The position numbers and the translations under genes are program-made. From the NCBI GenBank assembly GCA_020200135.1, contig JAIVJI010000064.1, positions 30,988 through 94,987 on the forward strand: 64,000 bases of DNA. The letters are read 5' to 3'. The notes beneath the pieces were generated by a model. The model saw nothing but the letters and a program-made list of their open reading frames with translations, was not told where the DNA came from and ran no database searches. The DNA comes from Acidobacteriota bacterium. Lineage in GTDB: Bacteria > Acidobacteriota > Blastocatellia > Pyrinomonadales > Pyrinomonadaceae. Below are positions 56,401 through 64,000 of this stretch, one piece after another; position 1 is the stretch's first letter; every line of letters starts with the position of its first letter.

Positions 56401-57767
56401 GCCCCGAGCGCAACTCCGACCACGACCCCGTCGTCTCCTACTACGCGCTCGGCGACGGGCAGGCGGCCGGCTCGCTCATCATCAGCGAGTTCCGCTTCCA
56501 CGGCCCGGATCAGGCCGAGGAGGCGTCGCCCGAGACCGGCGGCGGCGACACGCCGGGCGGCCCCAACGCGCCGGGGACGCCGGCCGAGAACGACGAGTTC
56601 ATCGAGTTCTACAACAACACGGACTCCGACATCACGGTCTCGACCATCGACGGCTCGGCGGGCTGGGCGCTGGTGGCCTCGGACGGTCAGGTGAGGTTCA
56701 TCATCCCGAACGGCACCGTCATCCGGGCGCGCCACCACTTCCTCGCCGCCAACACCGACGGCTACTCGCTCGCCGACTACGGCGTGGCCGACGGCGTGCT
56801 GCTACCCGACGGCGTAACGCCCGCGGGCGGGTACAACATCGACATCCTCGACGAGTCGGGCATCGCGCTCTTCCGCACGGCCAACCCGGCGTTCTTCACG
56901 CTCACCGAGCGGCTCGACGCCGTCGGCTACTCCAGCGTCCCCGAGTTGTACCGCGAGGGGACGGGTCTGACGCCGGGGCTCGAAGTCGGCGGCGCGCAGG
57001 ACTACAGCTGGCTGCGCCAGATGTGCGCCTTCGTCCAGGGCGTCGGCTGCACCACGCCGGGCATCCCGAAGGACTCGGGCGTCAACCAGAATGACTTCGT
57101 CAGCGTTGACACCTCGGGCACGACGCAGAGCCTCGGCGCGCCGGGCCCCGAGGGGCTCAGCAGCCCCGTCCAGCGCAACCCCGACTTCCCGTTCGCGCTG
57201 CTCGACACCGCCCGCTCGGCGGGCGCGGCACCGAACCGCGTGCGCGACTTCGGCGACACGGGGCAGAACAAATCGTTCGGCACGATGTCCATCCGCCGCA
57301 CGTTCACCAACAACACGGGCGGCCCCGTCGATTACCTGAGCTTCCGCGTCGTGCAGATCACGACCTTCCCGCAGACGCCGGCCTACGCCGACCTGCGCGT
57401 GCTCGACTCCGGCGACATCACGGTCACGCGCTCGGACGGGACGGAGGTGGACGTGCGCGGCACCTACGTCGAGCAGCCGCCCACGCAGCCCAACGGCGGC
57501 GCGCTCAACTCCTCGCTCGGGGTCGGCTACATCAACCTCGACGGCAACACGATTGAGGACGGCGAGACGGTCAGCGTGCAGTTCCTCCTCGGCGTCGAGA
57601 AGACCGGCTCGTTCCGCTTCTACATCAACGTCGAGGCGTTCGACGACTGCGTCTGCCCCGCGCCCGCTGTGCTACAGAGCCAGAAGGATCAGAAGTCGCA
57701 GCCGCGCGCCAGCGAACAGGACGCCGTCAGGCCGAAGCCACGCCGCGCGCGCGGCCGCCGGCGCTAA
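53445..57767 (+). CDS. Secreted ExeM/NucH-like endonuclease/exonuclease/phosphatase protein
   Basis: 1440 residues. Signal peptide (about 1-41, VAAQ), an ExeM-type N-terminal region opening YTQNFNTL (about 89-300), a Calx-beta domain (312-435), an OB-like domain with ISQVQGSGTSSPVAGATVTVRGIV, and an EEP nuclease domain (about 688-995) with SYNIENF, LIEIDD, VVNHLRSF, VGDYNAF and the catalytic SDHDPV. An LTD (about 1008-1210) and a basic C-terminal tail follow. All EEP catalytic residues appear intact. It is an extracellular DNase candidate, probably surface-bound by the LTD. GTG start with an AGGAAAGGA site. It ends with a strong terminator. Confidence 0.87.
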   Translation: MPTSFPSGRRVASARRPLLAIFTAAFILLQQVAFIFPVAAQVRRISPDAAAGVTRQSVTPAGSPKSPSSSAALDEPGPPNIDRGTGSVSLTTVGSAYTQNFNTLSNTAASTTNETLPTGWYITESGGGARDNDQYGVDTGGSATGDTYSYGAAGNTDRALGGLLSGTLIPTFGAQFTNNTGGTITSLDIAYTGEQWRIGNTAAARDDRLDFQISTNATNLCGADSGACAGTYTDVNALDFTNPIKTAASAAALDGNAAANRTALSTTIPSLSIPNGATFWIRWNDLNASGSDDGLSVDDFSITPQGTGGGGVTLSVNDVSQDEGNAGTTAYTFAVTLSAPAGAGGVTFDICSADGTAQDDNPTTEDNDYTANCLTGQSIPTGSTGPYNFTVNVNGDTTVEPNETFFVNVTNVVGATVSDGQGQGTIVNDDFALSLISQVQGSGTSSPVAGATVTVRGIVTLLKSNGFFLQEEVGDNDADPNTSEGIFVFTSAAPTVAVADQATVTGTAVEFNGLTEISASNANVSVNSTGNTLPTAVTLDTTILNPAAAPTQPQLEKYEGMRLSAASLTTVSPNDNFFDVSTVITGQPRPMREPGIPASDPVPPDPTTGMPDCCIPIWDENPERLLLDTNGRAGSTGETITSNVIITNVAGPLDFAFGQYRLINEAALTRTANMAAVPVPVPNAGEFTVASYNIENFDNGSATQREKAALTVRTVLHYPDIIGLIEIDDLVHLQALRDEINNDAVAAGDPNPLYEAYLSEGNREGGGDLDQNVGFLIKTARVSVTSVTQERKDETYTPPGGATTFLNDRPPLVFDGTVDPTGPNPRRVIVVVNHLRSFLGIEEVAGDGPRVREKRKKQAESLADLLNDLQTANPGVPVISVGDYNAFQFSSGYDDSVSVIKGNPTPDDQIVVDQSPDLVDPDFVNLIDTLPAAERYSFIFEHTPQALDHHIVNAAARARNTRTAVARVNSDFPEVPAAAFASDAARPERNSDHDPVVSYYALGDGQAAGSLIISEFRFHGPDQAEEASPETGGGDTPGGPNAPGTPAENDEFIEFYNNTDSDITVSTIDGSAGWALVASDGQVRFIIPNGTVIRARHHFLAANTDGYSLADYGVADGVLLPDGVTPAGGYNIDILDESGIALFRTANPAFFTLTERLDAVGYSSVPELYREGTGLTPGLEVGGAQDYSWLRQMCAFVQGVGCTTPGIPKDSGVNQNDFVSVDTSGTTQSLGAPGPEGLSSPVQRNPDFPFALLDTARSAGAAPNRVRDFGDTGQNKSFGTMSIRRTFTNNTGGPVDYLSFRVVQITTFPQTPAYADLRVLDSGDITVTRSDGTEVDVRGTYVEQPPTQPNGGALNSSLGVGYINLDGNTIEDGETVSVQFLLGVEKTGSFRFYINVEAFDDCVCPAPAVLQSQKDQKSQPRASEQDAVRPKPRRARGRRR

Positions 57768-57807
57768 CCGCCGCCCGCCCGGCGGACCCGACCAGCCCGA
57801 CCGCCGA

Positions 57808-57847
57808 GAGGCCGGGCCGAAGGTTCAAAAACCTTCGGCCCGGCCTC
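57808..57847 (+). terminator. Rho-independent terminator of EEP nuclease gene
   Basis: Perfect 18-bp stem (57808-57825 with 57830-57847), 4-nt loop, followed by ttcgtattc, 40 bp after the stop. Confidence 0.85.
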
Positions 57848-58420
57848 TTCGTATTCACCCCGTCGGCGCGCCCGGCGCGCCGGCTTGCTGGCATACTTTT
57901 TGATTCGTCCGAAGGCGCAGGAAAGCGCCCGCGGTACGCCCCGAGTAAGGATTTGACGCGGGGGCAGTGAAACCCTTCCCGCCCTGCTAGTTAAGTTTGG
58001 GGGGCCGAAAAACCCACGCGAACCGGGCGGAGAAGGCGTATGCCAGCATCCGATTTTTTGGACTTTTTGATTCAGGTTTTTGGACGGAATACTTTACGCC
58101 CCGTGACGGTTCTGGTCGCACCAAACTCCCCTCAACACTCGCCCCGACGCCCCTTCGGAGTGGACGCCGGCGCGGGCGCTTCGGGCGGGGGCGTGCGGCC
58201 TTTTTTCGTCTTGCGCGTGCCGGCGAAGTGTAGTATTAACACCGCGTTTTCGCGGGCGTAACGGTCGCGAAACCTTCTTCCCGTATGGTATAAGTTTCCG
58301 TTCTCTTTCTAGCCATCTTTCTTAATCAAACAGGTCGGCCGACACCCTCGGGAGACGTTGGAAAGCATGGCACCCGATTCCCGAACCACCGCAACACCTA
58401 AAGCAGGAAAAGGAAGAAAT
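57848..58420 (+). promoter_or_regulatory. Regulatory gap upstream of third TonB receptor
   Basis: A 570-bp gene-free region that becomes AT-rich. Two candidate promoters: an extended -10 TGGTATAAG at 58286-58294 and a pair TTGATT (58067-58072), 17-bp spacer, TACTTT (58090-58095). The ribosome site aaaaggaagaa precedes ATG 58421. Small frames at 57997-58233 and 58040-58261 lack protein-like features. Confidence 0.45.
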
Positions 58421-61400
58421 ATGCCGAAAAATCCCCTCCGCAAGTTCGCCTCCGCGCTGGCCTTGCTCATGTTCTGCCTCGCCCTTGGGGCGCCCGCCGC
58501 TTGGGCGCAGTCCACGACCCAGGGTGCCATCGGCGGCACGGTCAAGGACCCGCAGGGCGCGGTCGTGGCCAACGCCCCGGTCACCGTCAGGAACGAGGAG
58601 ACGAGCAAGGAAGTCTCCGCCACCACCGACGACGAGGGACGCTTCCGCGTCGTGCAGCTCGACCCGGGTAACTACAGTGTGACGGTCGGCGCCTCGGGCT
58701 TCGCCGCCTTCACGCAGCAGAAGGTCGTCGTCGAGGTCGGCCGCGTCACGCCCGTCGACATCAGCCTCGGGCTCGCCGGCGCGCAGGAGACCGTCCAGGT
58801 GACGAGCGAGGCGCCGGTCATCAACACCGAGCAGCAGGACTTCTCGACCAACATCAACCAGACCTCGATCAACAACCTGCCGATCAACGGCCGCCGCTGG
58901 TCGAACTTCGCCATCCTCACGCCCGGCGCGGTGCCCGACGGCACCTTCGGCCTCATAAGTTTCCGCGGCATCTCGGGGCTACTCAATAACAACACCATCG
59001 ACGGCGGCGACAACAACCAGGCGTTCTTCGCCGAGGAGCGCGGCCGCACCCGCATCAGCTACTCGGTCAGCCAGTCGGCCATCCGCGAGTTCCAGGTCAA
59101 CACGTCGAGCTACTCGGCCGAGTACGGCCGCTCGGCCGGCGGCGTCGTCAACGCCGTCACCAAGTCGGGGACCAACGAGTTCCACGGCGACATCTTCTAC
59201 TTCCAGCGCAACAACAAGTGGGGCGCGCGCAACCCGCTGGCGACCAACACCGTGCTCGTCAACGGCGTCTTCACGCCCGTCGGCATCAAGCCCAAGGACG
59301 TGCGCCACCAGTTCGGCGGCACCGTCGGCGGCCCCATCGTCAAGGACAAGGCGTTCTTCTTCTTCTCCTACGACCAGCAGAAGCGCGACTTCCCCGGCCT
59401 GGCCCGCTTCAGCAACCCGAACTTCCTCAACCTGTCGGCCGCCAACCGCACCACGCTCAACGCGCGCGGCATCACCAACCCGCAGATCGACGCCTCGCTC
59501 GTCTTCCTCAACAGCCTGACGGGCGAGGTCACGCGCCGCGGCGACCAGACGCTCTTCCTGCCGAAGGTCGACTGGAGCATCAACGACGCCAACAAGTTCA
59601 CCGTCACCTACAACCGCCTGCGCTGGGACTCGCCCAACGGCATCCAGACCCAGGCGACCAACACGCGCGCGCGCGACAACTTCGGCGACGACCTCGTCGA
59701 CATCGACTGGGTGACGCTGCGCCTGACCTCGACGCTCACCAACACGCTCCTCAACGAGGCGCGCTTCCAGTACGGCCGCGACCTCGAGCGCCAGTTCAGC
59801 CAGGCGCCGCAGTCGGGCGAGCCGAGCAACTCCTTCAACGGCCGCGCGCCGCAGACCTTCATCACCAACGGCCTCAGCTTCGGCATCCCCGACTTCCTCG
59901 AGCGCCCGGCCTTCCCCGACGAGCGCCGCAAGCAGTTCGCCGACACGATGACCTACTCGACCGGCAACCACACGGTCAAGTTCGGCGGCGACATCAACTA
60001 CGTCAAGGACATCATCAACAACATCCGCTTCATCGGCGGCGAGTTCAACTACACCGGGGGCGGCGCGCTCGGCGACTTCATCGTCGACTACACCAACTTC
60101 GCGACCAACGGCGCGACCCGCGCGCTCGCGGGCGGCACCAACGGCCAGTGCTTCAGCTCGACGCGCCGCGCCGGCCAGTGCTACGCGGGCGCCTTCAACC
60201 AGGGCATCGGGCCGCTCGGCCTCGAGATGAGCACGGTCGACTACAACTTCTTCGTCCAGGACGACTGGCGCATCCACCCGCGCCTGACGCTCAACCTGGG
60301 ACTGCGCTACGAGTACCAGGCGAACCCCGACCCGATCAGCCCCAACGCGGCGATCCCGGGCACGTCGAACATGGTCAACGACAAGAACAACTTCGGCCCG
60401 CGCCTCGGCTTCGCCCACGCGCTGACCACCGACGGGAAGACGAGCTTGCGCGGCGGCTGGGGGCTCTACTACGGCCGCGTCATCAACTCGACCGTCTACA
60501 ACGCGCTCATCAACACCGGGCTCGACGCCACGCGCTCGCAGCAGCAGCTCTCCATCGCGGCGAACAACCTGCCGGCGGGCTGCACCGCGGCGGCCTGCCT
60601 GCCCATCTACCCGAACCTGCTGGTGCCCATCGGCTCGACCACGTCGAGCGTTGTCGTCCGCCCGGCGGTGCAGTACTTCGCCGACGACTTCCAGCTCCCG
60701 CAGATTCACCAGGCCGACCTGATCTTCGAGCGCCAGATCTCGCGCAACACCGTGCTCTCGGCCTCGTACCTCTTCAGCTTCGGCAACTCGCTGCCGACCT
60801 TCATCGACACCAACCTGCCGGCGCCCTCGGGCACCGTCAACATCCCGGTCGTCGGCGGCGACTTCAACGGGCAGACCTACACGACGCCCATCTTCGTCGG
60901 CAACCGGCCGAACCAGAACTTCGGCGCCATCACCGAAATCCGCAGCAACATCTTCTCGAAGTACCACGCGCTGGTGCTCCAGGCGAACCGCCGCCTGACC
61001 GGCGGCCTCCAGTTCCAGACGAGCTACACGCTCTCCAGGGCTGAGGACAACGGCCAGACCTCGGCGACGTTCACGCAGAACAACACGCCCTTCAACGCCT
61101 TCGACCAGCAGAACGAGAAGGCGCTCTCGTCCTTCGACCGCCGGCACAAGTTCGTCGCCAGCGTCGTCTACAACACGGACTTCGCGAGCCTGAAGGACAG
61201 CCAGGTCGGCCGCGCCATCTTCAACGGCTGGACCATCGCGCCCATCTTCAACGCCTTCTCGGGCGCGCGCGTGACGGGCGGCCTCTCGGGCTCCATCACG
61301 CCGACGGCCTACGGCTTCGCGTCGAACACGACGCCGGGCGGCGGCGTCAACGGCTCGGGCGGCGCCAACCGCTTCGCGCTGCTTGACCGCAACTTCTTCA

Positions 61401-61678
61401 AGCAGCCGAAAATCTGGTACCTCGACATGCGCGTCTCCCGCCGCTTCAACCTCGGGGAGAACATGCGGTTCGAGGTGCTGGCCGAGGGCTTCAACCTCTT
61501 CAACCGGACGCAGGTCACCGGCGTCAACAGCTCCATCTACAACTTCTCCACGACCGGCTGCCCGGCCGGCGCCGCCCAGTGTCTGACGGCCAACGCGCCG
61601 TTCTTCCAGACGACCGGCGCCGACAGCACGCTCTTCCGCGAGCGTCAGGTTCAGCTCGGCGCGCGCTTCGAGTTCTAA
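58421..61678 (+). CDS. TonB-dependent receptor, Oar-like
   Basis: 1085 residues. Signal peptide 1-30 (AAWAQ), regulatory-like domain (about 31-115: TTQGAIGGTVKDPQGAVVANAPV, EGRFRVVQLDPGNYSVTV), plug with NNNTIDGGDNNQAFF and YSAEYGRSAGGVVNAVTKSGTNEFHGD, and a beta barrel ending VQLGARFEF. ATG 58421 has an AAAAGGA site 8 nt upstream and opens a clean signal peptide; an in-frame codon at 58358 would add 21 charged residues. Ligand unknown. It shares its plug motifs with the receptor at 17.9-21.7 kb. Confidence 0.92.
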   Translation: MPKNPLRKFASALALLMFCLALGAPAAWAQSTTQGAIGGTVKDPQGAVVANAPVTVRNEETSKEVSATTDDEGRFRVVQLDPGNYSVTVGASGFAAFTQQKVVVEVGRVTPVDISLGLAGAQETVQVTSEAPVINTEQQDFSTNINQTSINNLPINGRRWSNFAILTPGAVPDGTFGLISFRGISGLLNNNTIDGGDNNQAFFAEERGRTRISYSVSQSAIREFQVNTSSYSAEYGRSAGGVVNAVTKSGTNEFHGDIFYFQRNNKWGARNPLATNTVLVNGVFTPVGIKPKDVRHQFGGTVGGPIVKDKAFFFFSYDQQKRDFPGLARFSNPNFLNLSAANRTTLNARGITNPQIDASLVFLNSLTGEVTRRGDQTLFLPKVDWSINDANKFTVTYNRLRWDSPNGIQTQATNTRARDNFGDDLVDIDWVTLRLTSTLTNTLLNEARFQYGRDLERQFSQAPQSGEPSNSFNGRAPQTFITNGLSFGIPDFLERPAFPDERRKQFADTMTYSTGNHTVKFGGDINYVKDIINNIRFIGGEFNYTGGGALGDFIVDYTNFATNGATRALAGGTNGQCFSSTRRAGQCYAGAFNQGIGPLGLEMSTVDYNFFVQDDWRIHPRLTLNLGLRYEYQANPDPISPNAAIPGTSNMVNDKNNFGPRLGFAHALTTDGKTSLRGGWGLYYGRVINSTVYNALINTGLDATRSQQQLSIAANNLPAGCTAAACLPIYPNLLVPIGSTTSSVVVRPAVQYFADDFQLPQIHQADLIFERQISRNTVLSASYLFSFGNSLPTFIDTNLPAPSGTVNIPVVGGDFNGQTYTTPIFVGNRPNQNFGAITEIRSNIFSKYHALVLQANRRLTGGLQFQTSYTLSRAEDNGQTSATFTQNNTPFNAFDQQNEKALSSFDRRHKFVASVVYNTDFASLKDSQVGRAIFNGWTIAPIFNAFSGARVTGGLSGSITPTAYGFASNTTPGGGVNGSGGANRFALLDRNFFKQPKIWYLDMRVSRRFNLGENMRFEVLAEGFNLFNRTQVTGVNSSIYNFSTTGCPAGAAQCLTANAPFFQTTGADSTLFRERQVQLGARFEF

Positions 61679-61719
61679 GACTTTCAAGGCTTAGACTCGG
61701 AGGCCGCCTTAACTCCGAA

Positions 61720-61761
61720 AGGGCGCGCGAACCCACGCGGTTCGCGCGCCCTATTTTTTTT
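61720..61761 (+). terminator. Rho-independent terminator of third TonB receptor
   Basis: 14-bp perfect stem (61720-61733 with 61739-61752), 5-nt loop, followed by a run of eight T, about 42 bp after the stop. Confidence 0.93.
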
Positions 61762-62022
61762 CGACGCCGCCCACGCCCTTGTAAAGCTTCGCCCGCGCCT
61801 TGTCTCAAGACAGGCCGCGCGGCGTACGGAAACGAACCCGCGCCGCGCCCGCGCCTTCGGCGACCGATTCGACCACGCGCCCGCATCTTCGCCGCTCACA
61901 ACACCTTCCGCCCACACGCCGGCCGGGCGACACGTTGGCATGGACGTTGCCATCTTTACAACCCGAACAGCGTTAGTTCGCGTACTCTCCCGGTTTTGAA
62001 TTAATCAAGGAGGATTGACGAA

Positions 62023-62235
62023 ATGGGTGTTCAGAACAGCGACGAGATGGAAGGCAAATATGAGCAGGCGAAGGGCTCCGTCAAAGAGGGTCTCGGCCGC
62101 CTGACCGGCGACGACGATTTGCAGGCCGAGGGCTCGGCCGACAAGCTCAAGGGTGACGTTCAGGAAGGCTGGGGCGGCGCCAAGCGCAAGGTCGGCGACG
62201 TGCTCGAAGACGCGGGCGACGCCATCAAACGCTGA
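62023..62235 (+). CDS. CsbD-family stress protein
   Basis: 70 residues, very hydrophilic, with EGKYEQAKGSVKEGLGRLTGDDDLQAEG (10-37) and DKLKGDVQEGWGGAKRKVGD, the two repeated motifs of CsbD. The family is induced by general stress in many bacteria (sigma-B in Bacillus) and is thought to be a disordered protective protein. An ideal ribosome site (aaggaggattgacgaaATG) suggests high expression. It faces the minus-strand stress protein across a terminator, perhaps a shared stress island. Confidence 0.92.
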   Translation: MGVQNSDEMEGKYEQAKGSVKEGLGRLTGDDDLQAEGSADKLKGDVQEGWGGAKRKVGDVLEDAGDAIKR

Positions 62236-62257
62236 CCCCTCTGAAAGGGTCACACAC

Positions 62258-62302
62258 CGTGAGGCGGCCGGGCGGGCGAACAACCCGTCCGGCCGCCTCA
62301 CG
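62258..62302. terminator. Bidirectional terminator between csbD and stress protein gene
   Basis: 19-bp imperfect stem (62258-62276 with 62284-62302, 14 bp outer perfect) between convergent genes, with no long T-tract. Confidence 0.7.
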
Positions 62303-62349
62303 ATGAACTAAAAGCTTTTGACTTACAGTCCAGCGTTCAGCGTTCGTCC

Positions 62350-62850
62350 TTACTCCTGTCTGACGTGCTCCGCGCCGAGGTCGCCGAGCAGCTCTTCGAG
62401 CTTGTCGGCCTCCTCGTCCGTCTTCGCCTCGACGCCGATGAGGATGCCGCCCGCGCGCAGTGTCGCGTCGTAGACCTTCGCGCGGTGCTCCGGGATGCCC
62501 GCGCCGACGAGCGCGCCGATGAGCCCGCCCGCCATGCCGCCCGCGCCCGCGCCCGCCAGCGCCGCCGCCAGAGGCCCGGCGACGACGAGCCCGAGGCCGG
62601 GCAGCACCACGTTCGTCCCGACCGCGACGATGGCCGCCACCACCGCGCCGACCGTCCCGCCGACGGCCGCGCCGTAGCCGAGCCCGTCGGCCGCGTGCGT
62701 GCGCGTCTCGATGGCGAACTCCTTCGACTTGGTCGCGTCGGACATGAGCACCGAGATGTCGTCGCGCGTGTAGCCGCGCTTCAGAATCGCGTCCACGGCC
62801 GCCTCGGCCGCCACGCGCGTCTTGAAAATCCCCGTCACAAGCTTGGCCAT
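62350..62850 (-). CDS. YflT-like general stress protein with glycine-zipper membrane segment
   Basis: 166 residues. The N-terminal 45 residues (VTGIFKTRVAAEAAVDAIL, YTRDDISVLMSDATKSKEF) resemble the general stress protein 17M/YflT domain. Residues 57-118 are a glycine/alanine-rich membrane hairpin (GLGYGAAVGGTVGAVVAAI, GAGAGGMAGGLIGALVGAG), and the C-terminus returns to an alpha/beta region (GGILIGVEAKTDEEADKLEELL). The ATG at 62848-62850 has an AAGGAG site; longer frames upstream are shadows. Function unknown, likely membrane stress. Confidence 0.8.
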   Translation of the reverse strand: MAKLVTGIFKTRVAAEAAVDAILKRGYTRDDISVLMSDATKSKEFAIETRTHAADGLGYGAAVGGTVGAVVAAIVAVGTNVVLPGLGLVVAGPLAAALAGAGAGGMAGGLIGALVGAGIPEHRAKVYDATLRAGGILIGVEAKTDEEADKLEELLGDLGAEHVRQE

Positions 62851-63180
62851 AACTGACTCCTTCGCCTTCAACCCCCGAAGTGGGCGCGGGCGGCGAGAGA
62901 ACACGCCACGCGCGCCGGAGAGACCTGTCCGCCCACACATAATGGCAAGACCCGTGCCGACTGCGCCCGCCCGCGCGCGCCGCGCAAACCGAAGCGGTAG
63001 AACCAACGCCGGCACGATTGTCCCGCGTTCGCGTACCAAAGCGGAACGAGCGGGCGCGGCTGTGTTCTGTTCGGCGTCAGCGGCCGCGGGCGCGGCACGC
63101 CCGCGACGCGCGACGCGGCGCGCTGGTATAATCCGTGCCTCGCACTTACGTCGGCTCAAAACTTTCAGGGGGGAATTCCT
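62851..63180 (+). promoter_or_regulatory. Gap with extended -10 promoter upstream of HAD gene
   Basis: 330 bp between divergent genes without a gene. TGGTATAAT at 63124-63132 is an extended -10 element; no -35 box is visible, as usual for such promoters. The start would be about 50 bp downstream, with caggggggaattcct as ribosome site. Confidence 0.5.
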
Positions 63181-63873
63181 TTGGTCAAGGCGGTCATCTT
63201 CGACGTGGACGGGACGCTCGTCAACTCCGTTGACCTGCACGCGCGCGCGTGGCAGGAGGCGCTCGCGCACTTCGGCAAGCGCGTCGAGTACGAACGCGTG
63301 CGCTACCAGATAGGCAAGGGCGGCGACCAGTTGATGCCGGTCTTCCTCTCGGAGGAGGAGTTGGACGAGTTCGGCGAAGAGCTCGAGAAGTACCGCGGTG
63401 AAATCTTCAAGCGCGACTACCTGCCGCGCGTCGAGGGCTTCCCCGCGGTGCGCGAGCTGTTCGAGCGCGTCAAGCGCGAAGGGCTCCGGATAGCCCTCGC
63501 CTCCTCGGCCAAAGCCGACGAGCTGAAGACTTATAAAAAGATCGCCGACATCGAAGACCTCGTCGAGGAGGAGACCTCGGCGGACGACGCGGAGAAGTCG
63601 AAGCCGCACCCCGACATCTTCGAGGCCGCGCTCGAACGTCTCGACGGCGTGAGCCCTTCCGAGGCGTTCGTCGTCGGCGACACGCCCTACGACGCCGAGG
63701 CCGCCGGCAAGGCCGGGCTCAAGACCATCGGACTGCTCGGCGGCGGCTTCCCCGAAGCAGACCTGCGTGCGGCGGGCTGCGTCCGCATCTACCGCGACGC
63801 CGCGCACCTCCTCGCCGAATACGACTCGTCGCCGCTCGCGTCGCGCGCGTCGGACGCCGCCGCGAGCGACTAG
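63181..63873 (+). CDS. HAD-family phosphatase, beta-phosphoglucomutase-like
   Basis: 230 residues. Motif [10 protein letters not shown] (8-16) with the nucleophile Asp and proton-donor Asp, cap domain 17-90, motif II LASSAK, motif III lysine in KSKPHPDIF and motif [12 protein letters not shown]. Cap type I, as in phosphoglycolate phosphatase and beta-phosphoglucomutase; the substrate is unclear. TTG start. A few Ser/Ala residues form the tail. It is followed 26 bp later by a glycosyltransferase start. Confidence 0.88.
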   Translation: MVKAVIFDVDGTLVNSVDLHARAWQEALAHFGKRVEYERVRYQIGKGGDQLMPVFLSEEELDEFGEELEKYRGEIFKRDYLPRVEGFPAVRELFERVKREGLRIALASSAKADELKTYKKIADIEDLVEEETSADDAEKSKPHPDIFEAALERLDGVSPSEAFVVGDTPYDAEAAGKAGLKTIGLLGGGFPEADLRAAGCVRIYRDAAHLLAEYDSSPLASRASDAAASD

Positions 63874-63898
63874 GCACGCCGTCAAGCCCTTCGACCCG

Positions 63899-64000
63899 AT
63901 GAGAATCCTCCAGGTCAGCTCGGCGCGCGCGTTCGGCGGGGGCGAGCGGCACCTCTCCGACCTCGCGCGCGGCCTCCGCGGTCGCGGCCACGAACTCTTC
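63899..64000 (+). CDS. N-terminus of GT4-family glycosyltransferase (partial)
   Basis: 34 residues before the window ends. [34 protein letters not shown] is not given in full here, but the strand ILQVSSA, the glycine-rich GGGERHL and the helix to RGRGHEL fit the first beta-alpha unit of a GT-B glycosyltransferase of family 4, which transfers sugars from nucleotide-sugars to lipid or polysaccharide. Only the start is seen. Confidence 0.75.
   Translation, partial: MRILQVSSARAFGGGERHLSDLARGLRGRGHELF

Noticed and set aside
57997-58261. Two small plus-strand frames before the third receptor
   Set aside because: Overlap each other and the candidate promoters; composition is not protein-like.

Overview
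The window is GC-rich (long antisense open frames everywhere) and looks chromosomal, from a free-living soil-type bacterium. Three large TonB-dependent receptors with N-terminal carboxypeptidase-regulatory-like domains (Oar type), a VWFA-related protein of the acidobacterial type, a TPR protein with the same regulatory-like fold, DUF4214/lamin-tail secreted proteins and SpoIIM-MoxR-DUF58-DUF4129 genes together suggest Acidobacteriota, probably class Blastocatellia. This is inferred from gene content only. No tRNA, rRNA, CRISPR array, prophage or transposase was recognised.

Layout. 0.2-2.8 kb: a truncated umuC, a DUF1206 membrane protein and a PIN-like/winged-helix protein. 2.8-10.5 kb: SpoIIM facing a six-gene minus-strand operon (membrane protein, DUF4129, DUF4350, MoxR ATPase, PaaI-like thioesterase, DUF58). 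10.9-21.7 kb: two Oar-like receptors around a TPR protein and a VWFA protein. 22-32 kb: radical-SAM-like DUF512 protein, response regulator, alanine dehydrogenase, aldehyde dehydrogenase, HtrA protease, EamA transporter, MDR dehydrogenase, glutaredoxin-like protein. 32.2-38.9 kb: purF, a 5'-truncated MBL hydrolase, DUF3006, purM-purN, GNAT and a compositionally mosaic tyrS. 39-45.5 kb: sulfatase, SnoaL-like, PilZ, RDD, S41 peptidase, thiolase. 45.8-57.8 kb: four neighbouring loci for secreted lamin-tail-domain (LTD) proteins, two of them carrying unrelated extracellular nuclease domains and one apparently broken. 58.4-64 kb: third Oar-like receptor, CsbD, a glycine-zipper stress protein, a HAD phosphatase and the start of a GT4 glycosyltransferase.

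The most unusual signal is non-coding. Seven intergenic gaps carry two opposed arrays of a 7-nt tandem repeat that fold into long hairpins. The repeat length is constant, but the 7-mer differs at most loci (gattttN, RagtctG, RaaccgT, aagtgat, agtagtc, gagtcgg). In four elements the order of unit variants is mirrored between the two arms. Most fill the gap between co-directional genes, and two supply the last codons or stop of the preceding gene. A 9-nt version lies near 3.8 kb and a single-armed version near 37.6 kb. Together they look like a family defined by architecture rather than sequence.

How genes may work together: the MoxR/DUF58/DUF4129/SpoIIM block resembles the widespread but poorly understood ATPase-plus-membrane-complex clusters; its usual RDD partner is present but 38 kb away. 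The LTD/nuclease block probably forms an extracellular nucleic-acid-degrading and surface-adhesion set. purF, purM and purN are de novo purine genes spread over 4.7 kb with unrelated genes between them.
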